NCBI GenBank assembly: GCA_026120185.1
Contig: JANUWF010001491.1
Coordinates: 2,170,001 to 2,234,000, forward strand
Direction of reading: 5' to 3'
Length of the DNA stretch: 64,000 nt
DNA from: Voacanga thouarsii
Taxonomy: Eukaryota; Streptophyta; Magnoliopsida; Gentianales; Apocynaceae
Both the position numbers and the translations under genes were made by a program. Below are positions 23,854 to 35,945 of the stretch, piece by piece. The notes beneath the pieces were generated by a model. It did not search any database and was not told the DNA's origin. It was given only the letters and a program-made list of their open reading frames with translations. Within the stretch, counting starts at the first letter, position 1. The number at the start of each line of letters is the position of its first letter.

Positions 23854-24990
23854 TGTTAGTGTTATTCCCTAGAGGCAATCACTTGTATAATGTATATGGC
23901 ACATTTATATAATGAAGGAATTTTTTATCTTATCAATTTCTTCAATTTATACTTCGTATGTGTGTAACTATTAGATAACGTCCTAGGAGGAATATTGTGT
24001 TAAGGAAATCAAGATACAGATCATGATGTAAAATTTCTGCAACACTGGACTGTGTTTGTGCTTAAAATTATCCGTAGTCATAGCATTAATGAGCTAGGAT
24101 ATCATTAATGCACAAAGGCTAGAACATGTTATATTCCATGATTAGTTCAAATGGAGGTTCTCACAACCGTGAGTATTGTGATATTCAGGATTAACACATG
24201 TGAATGCTTATTATCTAAACAAGTTCATCAGGTGACCTATCTATGAGATAATCACATGGATAACTATTTAGTGCTAATAATAGATTCTCATTATAGCAAA
24301 TGTGCAAGTATCCATAGAATTGAGATCTTCAGTGTACTTTGTTTATTGAGAGTTGTACTTTGATTCCAATCTCTGGAGTTCCTATGAGACCGCTTATAGG
24401 ATAGATATTCGGTTTAACATAAAGTAAATGAATATAGTTGAGAGGGTCAATAAATGATTCTTTACTCCTAGTAGTAGGGGGCGTATATCTCATAACCACC
24501 TGTATGGAATCATTACTTAAGAAGTCCTTAGCCAAGGCGACTATATATTGGAAATAATTCCAATTGATATATGTTATGTAATGGATTCAGAAACAAGTAG
24601 TAATAAATTTGGGCTAGAGCACGATAAAAGGAGCTAGCACTAATTCTATAGTCTAAAATCGAATAATATATATAATGAAAAGAGTCTATTGCACTGATGT
24701 TTTGCTATTGAAAGTTTCATGTCAAGCTACTTGACTTTCTAGACTTTTGGATGGTCATGATGCATGCTATATGTCGTTCATTATCTACTAATTAAATATG
24801 AATTTATTAATAAGAGAATTAATGAATTAATTATAATTAGAATTAATAAGTAAATTCTAATTATATATAAAGATTAATTCTATTATGATAGAATTAATTC
24901 ATCTTAGCTACCCATTGACTAGAAAACCTAATAGGTCACACAGTAGAGGAATTGGTGGTCAAGGTATTATTTGATAATATTATGGGTTAT
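23854..24990 (+). repeat. Copia LTR copy L1 (plus orientation), first part
   Basis: Begins 'tgttagtgttattccctag', the start typical of this copia LTR group. It matches the minus-strand copies R1 (28800-30057) and R3 (62968-64000) over most of its length, for example around 'ggataactatttagtgctaat' and the 'tcatgtcaagctacttgac' box. It ends at gttat, the target duplication of the solo LTR 24991-28642, and continues at 28643. Confidence 0.75.
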
Positions 24991-27900
24991 TGTAACACCC
25001 CTATTCCCTACGTTTGTAAAATAAACTTGTAAAGCCTGAAATATTTGGGTGTTACACCATTTGATCTCTTAGACAAGGGGTCTTTATAATGAATTGAAAG
25101 CTAAAAATGAACCATTTTTTTTTTAAGTCCATAGGGTCTATAAGCTATTACAAATTAAAATTGTAAATTAAAATTTAATATCCATATACAAAAGTACTAC
25201 GTCGTCTTGACTATTTACGTAAGTCTAAAAGGTATAGATTCGAAAGTTAGTCTACTCCCGTGATAAACTGTCGCTCCATTTAAGGGCCTAAAATACAAAA
25301 ATACAGCAAACGTGTTAGTGAAAACTCAATGAGTCCAATGTGTTGTTGTTTTGCTATAAAAAGTAAATAAAGCATTTAATATTTATTTTGCAAGAAGAAA
25401 AAGGAATACATTGCCATGTAAAGAAAATGTATGTATGTTTTCCAATGTGAAAATATGCAAGGTAATAAAATTAGCCCCAGTGTTTCGAAGAAAGCAAGCA
25501 CTCCTCTTGATAGAAGCTTGACCTGCAAGCAAAGCACTAAAAGGGCTTCACTTTCGGCTATCCGGTAATGTTATGTAATATTTTTACTTTTTTTGTAAAG
25601 AAAAGGTTTTTGCACTCAACCGCAACTTGTCGAAGTGGTAAGAGCTATAATGCATCTCATCTCACTCTTAGGGATCTTTTACTTGCCACCTTAAGCATGA
25701 GGATCGCACCCCCGTCTTCTACTATATTAGGGAGGCAAGGGATTAATCATTCCAGGTGTCCCCACTTAGCATCATGTGAACAACCCATAATCATCTATCA
25801 CGCTAAACCAGGACTTCAAACAGCCTGCTAGGGATGGCTAATCCTATGTCATGTCACTACGTTTGGAGCAAGATGATTCCTAGAGTTGATCAGGCTACTT
25901 GGGTTCATTTATCTCTAATGCAAGATAGTACAGTGGTCAAAGCCCCCGCTGAGTACTCATCGTCTTCACTGAATCACCCGCTCACATCTAAGCGTAAGAA
26001 AAATGGTTTTGGGGGCTTGGTTGTTTCTTTGTAGAATCTTATTTGTGAAAAGGTATTGCCAACTTTGGATTTTTGGGAAAAACAAAAACAATTCCGTTGA
26101 GGAATACCTCATACTTTGGAAGACCTTTATACAATACTTGCAAAACTCGTTGTTGAAAAATGCTTGAAAAGCCCATGCTGAAACACCATGAAATGGATAA
26201 GGTTTACAAACATGAGGGACTCACCATGATTATTTTACTAGTAACGATGGTTGTTTTCCTAGGTTTACTGAGTCGTTTGGTTGGGTTCACCTATAAATAA
26301 GAACCTCGTTTTATATTGTTATTCATGTAGTACTAAACTAAGCATAGATTACGTATGACAGTTCCTTAATGCATGCATTTCTTACTCTTACCTAATGTTA
26401 ACGTTTAGTGGCCTAATGAACTACATAATCATTTTAGCTATATACAGGTTGAAAAGGTATCTAGGATTATTTCTAGAGTTTGAAATAATTAAATTATGAA
26501 CAACTCTATAATATAAATATATATATATATATATACTACTTTTCCCATGTTATGTATTTAAGCTTTTTCTGATTTTGTTCTACTCCAAACCCACTTCAAA
26601 TCCATTCTCAGATCTCCTTGCAAATCAAATGAGGGTTAGGGACGATAGCATGTATCAATAGGATGTCAAACTACCCTTCTTAAAAGCATTATACACAAGC
26701 TTTCCAAACCAGTATTTTTTTTTTTCTAGATTTGGCAGAGTTTGGTATAAAATTCATAACTTCCTATCCGCAAGTCCAAATCATGTCAAATTTATTCCAA
26801 AATCTTCCTAAGACATTTATCTAAAATTTTCAGGTCATAGATTTCCAAAAGTCAGCCATTTTGTACAGTTTAATACATAAGTACTCGATCTCAGGAAAAA
26901 GGGCAAAACAGAATTCCTAATTATGTTCACATGTTGCACAAGCTATATCCTCCAATTCTTCTACATAGTCCATACCATTTAACCCTTCCTACTCTTTTTT
27001 TATTGTATATAGATGTTTGCTATAATAATCCTTTCAACCCAACTCCTTACAACCATTCACAACAGAGCATAAATGTCAACATGGTAAACAACATTTTTCT
27101 TTAGACATTCTTTCTTTTCATTCTTATACCTTTAGCTACATACAAAACCTCCCAAATTCAATTCTACAACCATCCTAACATCTCATGGCATGCTCAAGTT
27201 CAGTAACCTATAAACACATCATATTACTTGCTACACATTAAGAAACAAAATCTACCCAGCCTTTGTTCATTAATATATATTTTCACTAGCCTTACTTAAC
27301 GTGACTGCTTTACCCCCATTTTTTTCTGTAGGTTCTTCACAATAAACACATGAAATGAACAGCATATTTGAGCCATCACAAACTCCAAGCAGTCCGTTAC
27401 ACAAGCTGTACAAACACAAAAGTATTTTCTTTCCAAAACTCCAGCACCATTTCTTTCAATTGTAGCCACCAACATTCTTATCACAATAATCTTATCTATG
27501 CATAGAACAATTTTAATTAAAGAGAGAAAATTCTTACCTAAAGTTTGAAGCTTTCCCAAAGCTTAAATATGGCTGAAATTCCTTTTCTTCCTCTTCTTCT
27601 TCCTTTCGGCACTCTATTTTGTTTTTTATTTTCGTTCTTTATTTTCTTTGATTTTACTTCTTAATTCTCATCTAGAGAAGAATTCTCAACACCTATAAGC
27701 CACCGCCTCGTGCAACCAATCTTCTTAATTTTGCTTAACTCTATTATTTTTTTCAGCCACTAGCACCGATCAAGCATTTCTCATTTGCATCCATAAACAT
27801 ATACTACATCTATTTGGCGAGCAAACAATTCAATTTTATTAGCAGCTTCCATTTTCTCTGCCAACCAATATTTTATTCCCCACTTCCTTATCCTACATAA

Positions 27901-28642
27901 TGTCATGACAAAAAGGTGAATCTTCCTATGCATACATAATATTCTCGTGATGATAGGCATACCTATATAATATATCACTATATCCTATTACATGGCTATA
28001 TCAATTCCTCACAAGATTTAATATGTTTCACTTCTCAGCATGCATGACCAACCTTCAATTGCTAAACAACTAAATAGGATTCTCACAACAACTGTTTTTC
28101 CTTTATGTCTTAGAATATTATGCTTGGCTCTCTCTTTTTTTTTTTTTTTTTTTGTTACAGCAATAAGAGCTGAGAATGCTCTAACACCTGAGATTATAAG
28201 ATGGTTATTTGGGTCTTCATGTGACTAATAAGAAAACTTTAAGACATAGCTAAATTTATTTAATATCATATAAACCCACTTAACTTAAACTATTCAGTGT
28301 CCCAAAGCTTGCTTAGCATAAATCTTACGTAAACTGTAGTTAGCCATTGATTTTAAATAACCTCACTTAATATTATTTAGCACTACTCCAAGGCTTTTCA
28401 CCACTAAATAAACTTAATCCTCTCTACTCAAGGTCATTATCCCTTAATTAAGTCTAGAAAACACTTTGCTCCCTAAAAATTTTCGTTTTTGTCAAAATGA
28501 TCTACATATTCAATAGAGTTATTCTGTGTCTCTCCTTTTGTACTTAATCTCTCTATATAATGGATTATTCGAGGCCAAGAAGTCTAAAACCCTGCCTCCT
28601 TAGTCTTACTTGTTCCTAAGACTCATGAATGTGGGTGTTACA
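24991..28642 (-). mobile_element. Solo long LTR G4, minus orientation
   Basis: On the minus strand it starts 'tgtaacacccacattcatg' at 28642 and ends 'aataggggtgttaca' at 24991. Length is 3652 bp, flanked by gttat on both sides (24986-24990 and 28643-28647). The interrupted copia LTR reads across it. The 'aaagaccccttgtc' box near its 3' end ties it to copies A, B and C. No polypurine tract, primer site or coding region is present, so it is a solo LTR. Confidence 0.9.
26509..26534. repeat. (TA)n microsatellite
   Basis: An AT dinucleotide run inside solo LTR G4. Confidence 0.85.
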
Positions 28643-28800
28643 GTTATTGTGTGAGAAGAAGTAATATTATGGGCTGATTATGTTGATTATAATTTTAGGG
28701 GTCAAAATTGCAATTGCTAAAAGCATTATAGCAAAACTAAAAGCTTGTTATAGTTTGAGAGCTTAACTGCAAATTCTAAAATCCATAAGCCCATAATTGC
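28643..28800 (+). repeat. Copia LTR copy L1, second part
   Basis: Resumes after the G4 target duplication with 'tgtgtgagaagaagtaa', corresponding in order to the later part of the R3 LTR read on its own strand. The junction with the inverted copy R1 is near 28800, within the stretch 'aagcccataattgcaaac'. The exact border is uncertain. Confidence 0.55.
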
Positions 28801-30057
28801 AAACGGGTTTGTGAATTGTAATTGGATTTATCAAGATTTGACAACTATAATTTGGCCCGAAATTATATCTAATTATAATTTGACCATCATTAACTTTTTT
28901 TTTCTCACAATTAATCCTACATTATTATCAAATAACATCTTCAGTACTTAATTCTCTATTGTGTTTGACTTATTAGGTTTCTTAGTCAATTGGTAGCAAA
29001 AATGAATTAATCCAAATGTCATTGGCATTAATAATCCTTAATAATTTAGAATTAACCTATTAATTCTACACAAGATTGGTATATTAATTCATCAATTAAT
29101 TAACCCACACTCAGTACATCATCAGCGGTATCTAGCAACACATCATGACTACCCAAAAGTCCAAGAAGTCAAGTAACTTGACATGAACCCTTCAATAATA
29201 AACTACAATGCAATAAACTCCTTTTACCATTCAAAATCTCATTCGGTTTGGAATACAAAATTAATGCTAACTCTCTCCCAAATAAATATCAATTCTAACC
29301 CGAATATATTAGTACTTGTACCAGGAATCCACTACTCCACATGTGTATCAATTGGAACTGTTTCTAATACAGTATCACATTGGCCAAGGGTTTCACGAGT
29401 AGTAATTCCAATAAATAGCTATGAGATATTCGTCCTTACTATTAGGAGTGGTGAATCCCTTATTGACTTTCTCAACTACATTCGTTTACCTCACATTGTA
29501 TCTAATATCCATTCCATAGATAGCCCTTGATTGGGGTCCAGAGATTGGAATCAAAGTACAATGCTCAGCAAACAAAGTACCTTGGAGATCTCAAGTCTAA
29601 GGACATTTGCACGTTTGCTATAATGAGATTCTATTATTAGCACTAAATAGTTATCCAAGTGAATATCTTATAGTTAGGCCATCCAATGTACTTGTTCTAT
29701 TAACAAGTATCTATATGTTAACTTTGAGTATCTCAATACTCACTGATATGAGACCACTACCTGATCAAACCAGGAAGTCTAACATGTGCTAGTCTTAACG
29801 CATTAATGAAGTCCTACCTCATTAATACTACGACTATGGAATATTTAAGTACTAACACTATACAGTGCAGTAGGAATCTCACATCATGATCTCTATCATG
29901 ATTTATTTAACATAGTATAGTACTAGGGACTTTATCTAATAGTTATTTTACATGAAAGTGAAGAAAACAAATTGAAAGATAAATAATGCCTTGCGTTATA
30001 GAACAAATGTGTCATATACAAAGTACAAGTAATTACCTCTAGGGCACAACACTAATA
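28800..30057 (-). repeat. Copia LTR copy R1 (minus orientation)
   Basis: Read on the minus strand from 30057 it starts 'tattagtgttgtgccctag' and parallels L1 to beyond 'gataataatgtaggatt'. It forms a tail-to-tail inverted pair with L1. The open frame at 29183-29530 is a chance frame in LTR sequence. Confidence 0.75.
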
Positions 30058-30971
30058 TCATGACCACCCAAAGGTCTACAAAGTTAAGTGTCCTGATATG
30101 AACCATTCAATAGCGAAACATTAGTGTAATAAACTCCTTTCACCATACAATATCTCATTCGGTTTATAGCATGGAATTAGTGCTAACTCCCTCTAGAATA
30201 TTAATTAAATTTGGCTTATATATTTTAGTACTTGTTCCTAGAGTCCATTACTCAATATATGTATCAATTGGAACTATTTCCAACACATAGTCTTCTTGAC
30301 TAAGAACTTCTTGAATAATGGTTCCTACAAGTGGCCTTGAGATATTCACCCCTACTATTATGAGTAGTGATTCCTTTATTGATCCTCTCAACTATTGTCG
30401 TTTACTTTACATTGTACCTATTGTCCAACTTTTTGCCATCTTGTAAGGACTTTAGAGATTGGAATTAAAGTACAATTCTTAGCAAACAAAGTACCTTGGA
30501 GTTCTTAAGTTTAAGAATACTTGCACATTTGCTATAATGATATTCAAGTACTAATACTAAATAGTTATCCATTTGATTATCATACTTAGGTCATCCAATT
30601 TACTTTTTCAAATAACAAGCATCCACGTGTTAACTTTGAGTATCAAAATACTCATGGATAGGAGAACCACTGCATACTCAAATCAAGAAGTATAACACGT
30701 GCTAGTCTTATTACCTTAATGATGTCCTATCTCATTAATGCTATGACTAAGGATAATTTTAGCACAAACACAGTTTAGCATAGCAGGAACCTCACATCAC
30801 GATCTCTTTCATGATTTTTTTTAATACAGTGTTGTACTTGGGACTTTATTTAATAGTTTTATACACATATATATGTGAAACAAAGAAACCAAAAGATAAA
30901 GAATGCTTTTTATTGAGTTAATGTACAATACACATTGTTCAAATGATTGCTTCTGGGGCATAATCCTAACA
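30058..30971 (-). repeat. Copia LTR copy R2 (minus orientation, partial)
   Basis: The minus-strand start is 'tgttaggattatgcccc' at 30971. It runs in the same order as R1 and is cut at about 30058, in a 'ggtggtcatga' box, where R1 begins. R1 therefore probably inserted into R2. R2 abuts the E5 integrase and may be the E5 3' LTR after an internal deletion, or a separate insertion. Confidence 0.65.
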
Positions 30972-31034
30972 TCTCTAAATTTTCGAGTAAGTTAATTTTG
31001 GTTTCTTGCCAAAACACAACTCATATGAGGTAGT
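30972..31034 (-). pseudogene. E5 copia integrase, distal fragment
   Basis: Minus-strand translation gives 'TPYELCFGKKPKLTYSKI', the block that follows the 'NKVP' segment found at about 54930-54985. The two pieces were one gene before E1 inserted. The last five bases (gtagt) are the E1 target duplication. The gene stops at the start of LTR R2, so RT and RNase H of E5 are missing. Confidence 0.8.
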
Positions 31035-32905
31035 TGAAGACAAAGAATTGAAGGAAGCCATGCATGGAACATAAATGAAACCAAGAATAGCACAAGATGC
31101 ATGCAATGGAAGGGGAAAAATTTAATACCTCCACCCTGTGTTAGTTTATTTTGCTGTGAAGTAGATATCGTGCGAACCACTGAAACGACTTCGACTCTAG
31201 ACGACGTCTCTGGTTGATGACCTACCATTCTTCTACTCCTCCATGGCATGAACGCGAAGCTCTTCGCTTCTCAATATATTCTAATGCCAATCCAGTTGGT
31301 GAAACAACTTAGGCAAGGAATGGTCCTTCTTGATCCTATTCTATTGATAAGTAAAGTCAAGAAGATGAAAAAGAAGATAAAAATGAGAGAGAGAGCTTGA
31401 CAGGGGAAACCAGCTCTGTTATTCTTTTTCGTGTGTTTTCCAGTGATTAGAGCCCCTATCACAACCCAAAACTATCCACTTAACCAGATAACTAGAACAC
31501 TGGTGTTTAATATTTCAAAACATTCAGAGGTTATCAATAAAAGAAGTTTGGCATAGCCTTAACTCTTCAGTTCTGTGAATGAAAAAAACCCTTTTGTCCA
31601 GGCTATTGGACAAAAATAATTTATTATTTTTCTTGGATCCAATGAGCCCAAAAATAATAGTCATTAATTATTTATTTCATGTTCCTATTAAAATAACCCA
31701 AAAATAATTAATAAGCCCATTTTTAAGCCTTCTATTAACTAGTTTAAGCCCAGGTTAATTTTCTAATTTATTCAATCCGGGCTTAGGCCCTGAATAATTG
31801 ATTAACTAATTAAACTAGATAACAAATTTAATTTCTCTCATTTCTTTATTTTATTCTAGTCCAAAAATAAATTAGACTTCTAGAATAAAATAAAATCCAT
31901 TTTATTGTGACCATTTCCTCGACCTAAAATAATTAGGACTTATGGGCTATTCTGAGAACCAAAAACACACATCGCATTGGCTACCAAAATGACCAAAATA
32001 CTATTGCTATATAAATAGCTATATTTTATTCTGAAGACCAAAAAGACACATCGCCTTCGCTACTATGTTAGCTAGGTCTTCAACTCACATGCGAAATAAC
32101 TAAAATACCCTTCTATACATCATATTTCATTTACAGATGAAATAGTGTAATAACATCTCTCTAAAAGGTATCAACCATCGTCAAGCTTCTAGTCCAATGA
32201 TCCTTGACATCTTGGAATATTTTCACTTTCCGATGGAGCTACCCTAAAGCAAATATCTAAGTCATATTCCCCCGAGCCCTAGATAATTAGATCATTCGGA
32301 CAACCACAAAGGGCGATATAGTGTTGACACTATCTTGTACAAGTCTATCTTGACTAACTAATTATATATACACAACATACAAGTATATTGGTCCTTCTCA
32401 AAAACCTCAACGATAGTATATCAAATCATACGCTTCCAGCTTCGTCAGACCACCAAGTTATACTCAAATTATAAAGTACAAGTTCATGTTGTAGTAGTAG
32501 TAATCTAGGTTTCTATCATGTAGTACTTTCAAAAACTAGTACAACTGGTCCTGTTCTACCTATTCAAAATACGATTGTGTTATGAAATGAAAAGACTACT
32601 CATTGGGTAAAGTAAGACATTCCCTATTTAGAATTCAAAAACAATGACCTTGCTATGCTGAGATTCCCATTCTCACCATTCGGTTATGAACAGTAGTTTA
32701 TGTGTTAAGTATCCTATGGTCCATACCTTACTGTGAAAGACCTTCATTCATATGAACCATTACTTAAACAAAATAGGTCTTTTCCAATAAAATCGTGCAC
32801 AAATGTAAAGAAGATTTCACAAACAAATTTTAAGAAAAAATACTTTTATTAATACAAGTCAAAATTACATCAGAAAACTAATCTAAGAAGGCAAACATTC
32901 CAACA
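31035..32905 (-). repeat. 3' LTR of E1
   Basis: Minus-strand sequence starts 'tgttggaatgtttgcc' at 32905 and ends at 31035 in '...tgtcttca'. It is 1871 bp and matches 53004-54922. A conserved tatataaatag lies on the plus strand at 32008-32018. Confidence 0.9.
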
Positions 32906-32923
32906 ATCTCCCACTTGCACTCC
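32906..32923 (-). other. Polypurine tract of E1
   Basis: On the minus strand 'ggagtgcaagtgggagat' sits immediately before the LTR start. The near-identical tract occurs in E2 and E3 at the same position. Confidence 0.85.
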
Positions 32924-34100
32924 AAGACTAAGTAAGTCCATAGGTGCCCACCCCTACGGCGTCTAAGTGTCTTCTAAAGACTCTCTCTATCAAAGGATTA
33001 GTGAAAGGATCTGTTAGATTATTCTACGAGGCAATCTATTCCACCACGATTTCTTGTCTCTGGATGAAATCCCAGATCAAGTAGTACTTCCTCTCTATGT
33101 GCTTCCGCTTTTTGTAGTTCCTTAGTTATTTAGATTGTAATACTGCACATCGTAATACATCACAACCGATTTGTCCATTTGTGTCACAACTTCAAGTTCC
33201 AAAAGGAACTTCCAGAGCCAAATTGCTTCTTTAGATGCCTCTGAAGTTGCCACATACTCAGCTTCTATAGTTGAGTCTGCAATGCGAGATTTTTTACTAC
33301 TCCTCTATGAAATGGCTCCTCCAAACAAGGTGAAGACATATTCACTAGTGGATTTTCTCTCATTCTTATCCGTTAGGAAGTTTAAGTCCATGTGTCCTAT
33401 AGGAACCCAGTCATCAGCCTTGTAACCAGTATATAGTCTCTCATACCCTAAAGATACTTGAGAATATACTTTATAGCCTCTCAATGAACCTCCCCGACAT
33501 TTGATTAATATCTCCTAACTAAGCCTATGCCAAAGAAGATATTTGGCCTAATACACAGCATGGCATACATAAGACCTCCTATGGCTAAAGCATAGAGAAT
33601 CCTACTCATTCTATTTTTTACTTCTTAGGACTTTGGACAGTCCTTTAAAGAAAAAGGTAATTCATGTCTACAAGGGATGCATGCCCCTTTGCATGAGTCC
33701 ATGCTGAACATGGACTGTATTTTGTTAATGTATGTAGCTTGGGATAAACATAACATTCCATGATTCCGTTTCCTAAGAAGCTTTATCCCAAGAATGTAAC
33801 CTGCTTCACCAAAGTCCTTCATACTAAATTGAATAGATAGCCAAATCTTAGTAAATGACACTGTCCCTACATCATTTCCAATGAGTAGAATATCATCCAC
33901 ATAGAGGACAAGAAAAACCACATTTATGCCTTCTAGATTCCTATACAAACAAAGTTCATCCTTGTTTTGAATGAAATTGTAAAACTTTACAGTCTTATCA
34001 AAATAAATTTTCCATGCTCTGGATGTCAGCTTAAGTCCATAAAAGGATTTCTTAAGCTTACAAACTAAATGGTCTTGGGTTTTAGCAACAAAGCCTTCTA
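32924..34100 (-). pseudogene. E1 pol, RT C-terminal part and RNase H
   Basis: An open segment at 33625-34100 (the annotated frame runs a few bases into the inserted E2 LTR) reads 'LVCKLKKSFYGLK' then 'LVLYVDDILLIGND'. The catalytic YVDD is intact at 33892-33903, followed by 'SMKDFGEAGYILGIKLL'. Toward 32924 is a badly degraded RNase H with traces of 'DPFT' and 'GHLD'-like end motifs. The product would be copia reverse transcriptase/RNase H. The gene is interrupted at 34100 by E2, and the N-terminal half of RT resumes at 43389. Several frameshifts fall between 32924 and 33620. Confidence 0.88.
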
Positions 34101-35928
34101 TGAAGGTTGAAAATGGCAAAAATCATCAAACTGAAAGCGTTCTCACAAAACAAAATATTTACTTTATGTTTGAATGACCCTTTTCGCATTGAAAAGAAGT
34201 CTGTACAAGGCTACTTGAAGCTATTGGATCATGTCCTTGTAAACGTTGACTTCGTCTCATTCAGGTGAAACTTTTGAGCTTTCGAAATGGTGCCCATTCT
34301 ACTGCCAATGAAAGCTTGAAGAGTTGGATTTGCAAAAATACTTTTGGCTTTTGTGAATGTTTCATAGATTTAGTCTCTGTGTGTTTGCTTATGTGAGCCA
34401 AAAACTCTCCAAACAACCAAATGCTATTGCCTTTTGATCTTCATTTTCAATCAACGAGAGAGTGAGACTAACATCGTGAAAACAAAAAGCAGCCATGCTT
34501 TCTGTTTTCCTTCATGCAAAACAACACGTGATCTATCCCGTGTTGTTTTTATTATTTTTTATTTTATTTACTTAATTAATATAATAATTAATTAATTTTT
34601 TAACATTTTATTTTACCGCCGGTCTTATTCACTAGGCTAGATAAAATTATTTACCCTTCAGCTTGAACACCCTTAAATAATAAATCTCAATTATTTATTT
34701 TTTAGGCTTTATAAAACAACCTAATAAATAATTAACAAGCTCAAATAGACGAATATAAAATATCAGGCCTTTTATCTTGTTTTATATCTAGATTAATTTT
34801 CTAATTTTTCAATCTGGGCTTTAGGCCCTAAATAATAATTAACTGTCTTCGGCCTTTTTTATTTTATTCTAGTCCAATAATAAATTAGACTACTTAAATA
34901 AAATAAAATAAAATCCATTATTAACAAGGCCAATTCCTTATCCCAAATCTGTCAGGACTTAAGGGCCATTCCGGGGACCAAAAGACATATCGCCTTGGCT
35001 ACTAAAAAGACCAAAATACCCCTACTATATAAATAGCTATATTTTGCATTTTAAATATTTTCTAATATCACCATAAGCAAATATTAATCCCAAGAATAAT
35101 TTTATGTTAGCAAAGTCTTTGACCTACATGCGTAATGACTAAAATACATCTCTACGCATCGCCGTGCATTTAGAGAGGAGAAGTGTACTAACACCTCTCT
35201 AATAGACATCTACCATCCTTAAACCTCTAGTTCAATGATCCACGACTTCTGGATGTTTCCACTTTCTAAGGGAGCTACTCTAAAGTAAACATCCAAATCA
35301 AGTTTCCCAAGGCCCTGGATAATTAGATCATTTGAATAGTCATAAGAGGCGATATAGTACAGAAGCTATCTTGTATAAGTCTGTCATAACTAACTAGTCA
35401 CATATACCCAACAAATAAGTATATCGGCTCTACGAAAGAATCTGATCTACAGTATATCAAAGTATATGTTTTTAGTTTCATCAGACCAACAACTTATACT
35501 CAAGCGGTAGAGTATTAGTCCACGCTGTTGCAGTAATAGTCTGTGTTTCTTCTAAATAGTACTTTTAGAAACCCCTATTACAAGTCGTATTCTACGTATG
35601 AAGTGAGTGGATTACTCACTGGTTAAAGATAAGGAATTCCCCATTTAGAATTCATAACACAATAACCTATACATGATGATATTCTCATTCTCATCAATCA
35701 GTTAAGAACAACACATTTATGTGTTAAGTAACCCGTGATCCATACCTTACTGTGAAAGACCACCATTCACATGGATCACTTACTTAAACACAATGAGTCC
35801 TTTCCAAATGAAAATTTTGTCACAAATAAAATGTAAATTCACAAACAAATTTTGAGAATAAATTCTTTTATTAATAAATTCGATAATTACTTCAGATAAA
35901 TTTAGTCTAGAGGGCATCTATTCCAACA
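34101..35928 (-). repeat. 3' LTR of E2
   Basis: The minus strand starts 'tgttggaatagatgccc' at 35928 and ends 'tttcaaccttca' at 34101. Length is 1828 bp. The plus-strand tatataaatag is at 35027-35037. Confidence 0.9.
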
Positions 35929-35945
35929 ATCTCTCACTTGCACTC
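35929..35945 (-). other. Polypurine tract of E2
   Basis: Minus-strand 'agtgcaagtgagagat' abuts the LTR start. It differs by one base from the E1 tract. Confidence 0.82.

Noticed and set aside
25620..25800. tRNA-like wording near 'gtcgaagtggtaagagc'
   Set aside because: There is no matching B box at a fitting distance and no cloverleaf. It lies inside solo LTR G4.
29183..29530. 115-codon open frame
   Set aside because: It lies wholly within copia LTR R1. The aligned LTR copies L1 and R3 do not preserve it.
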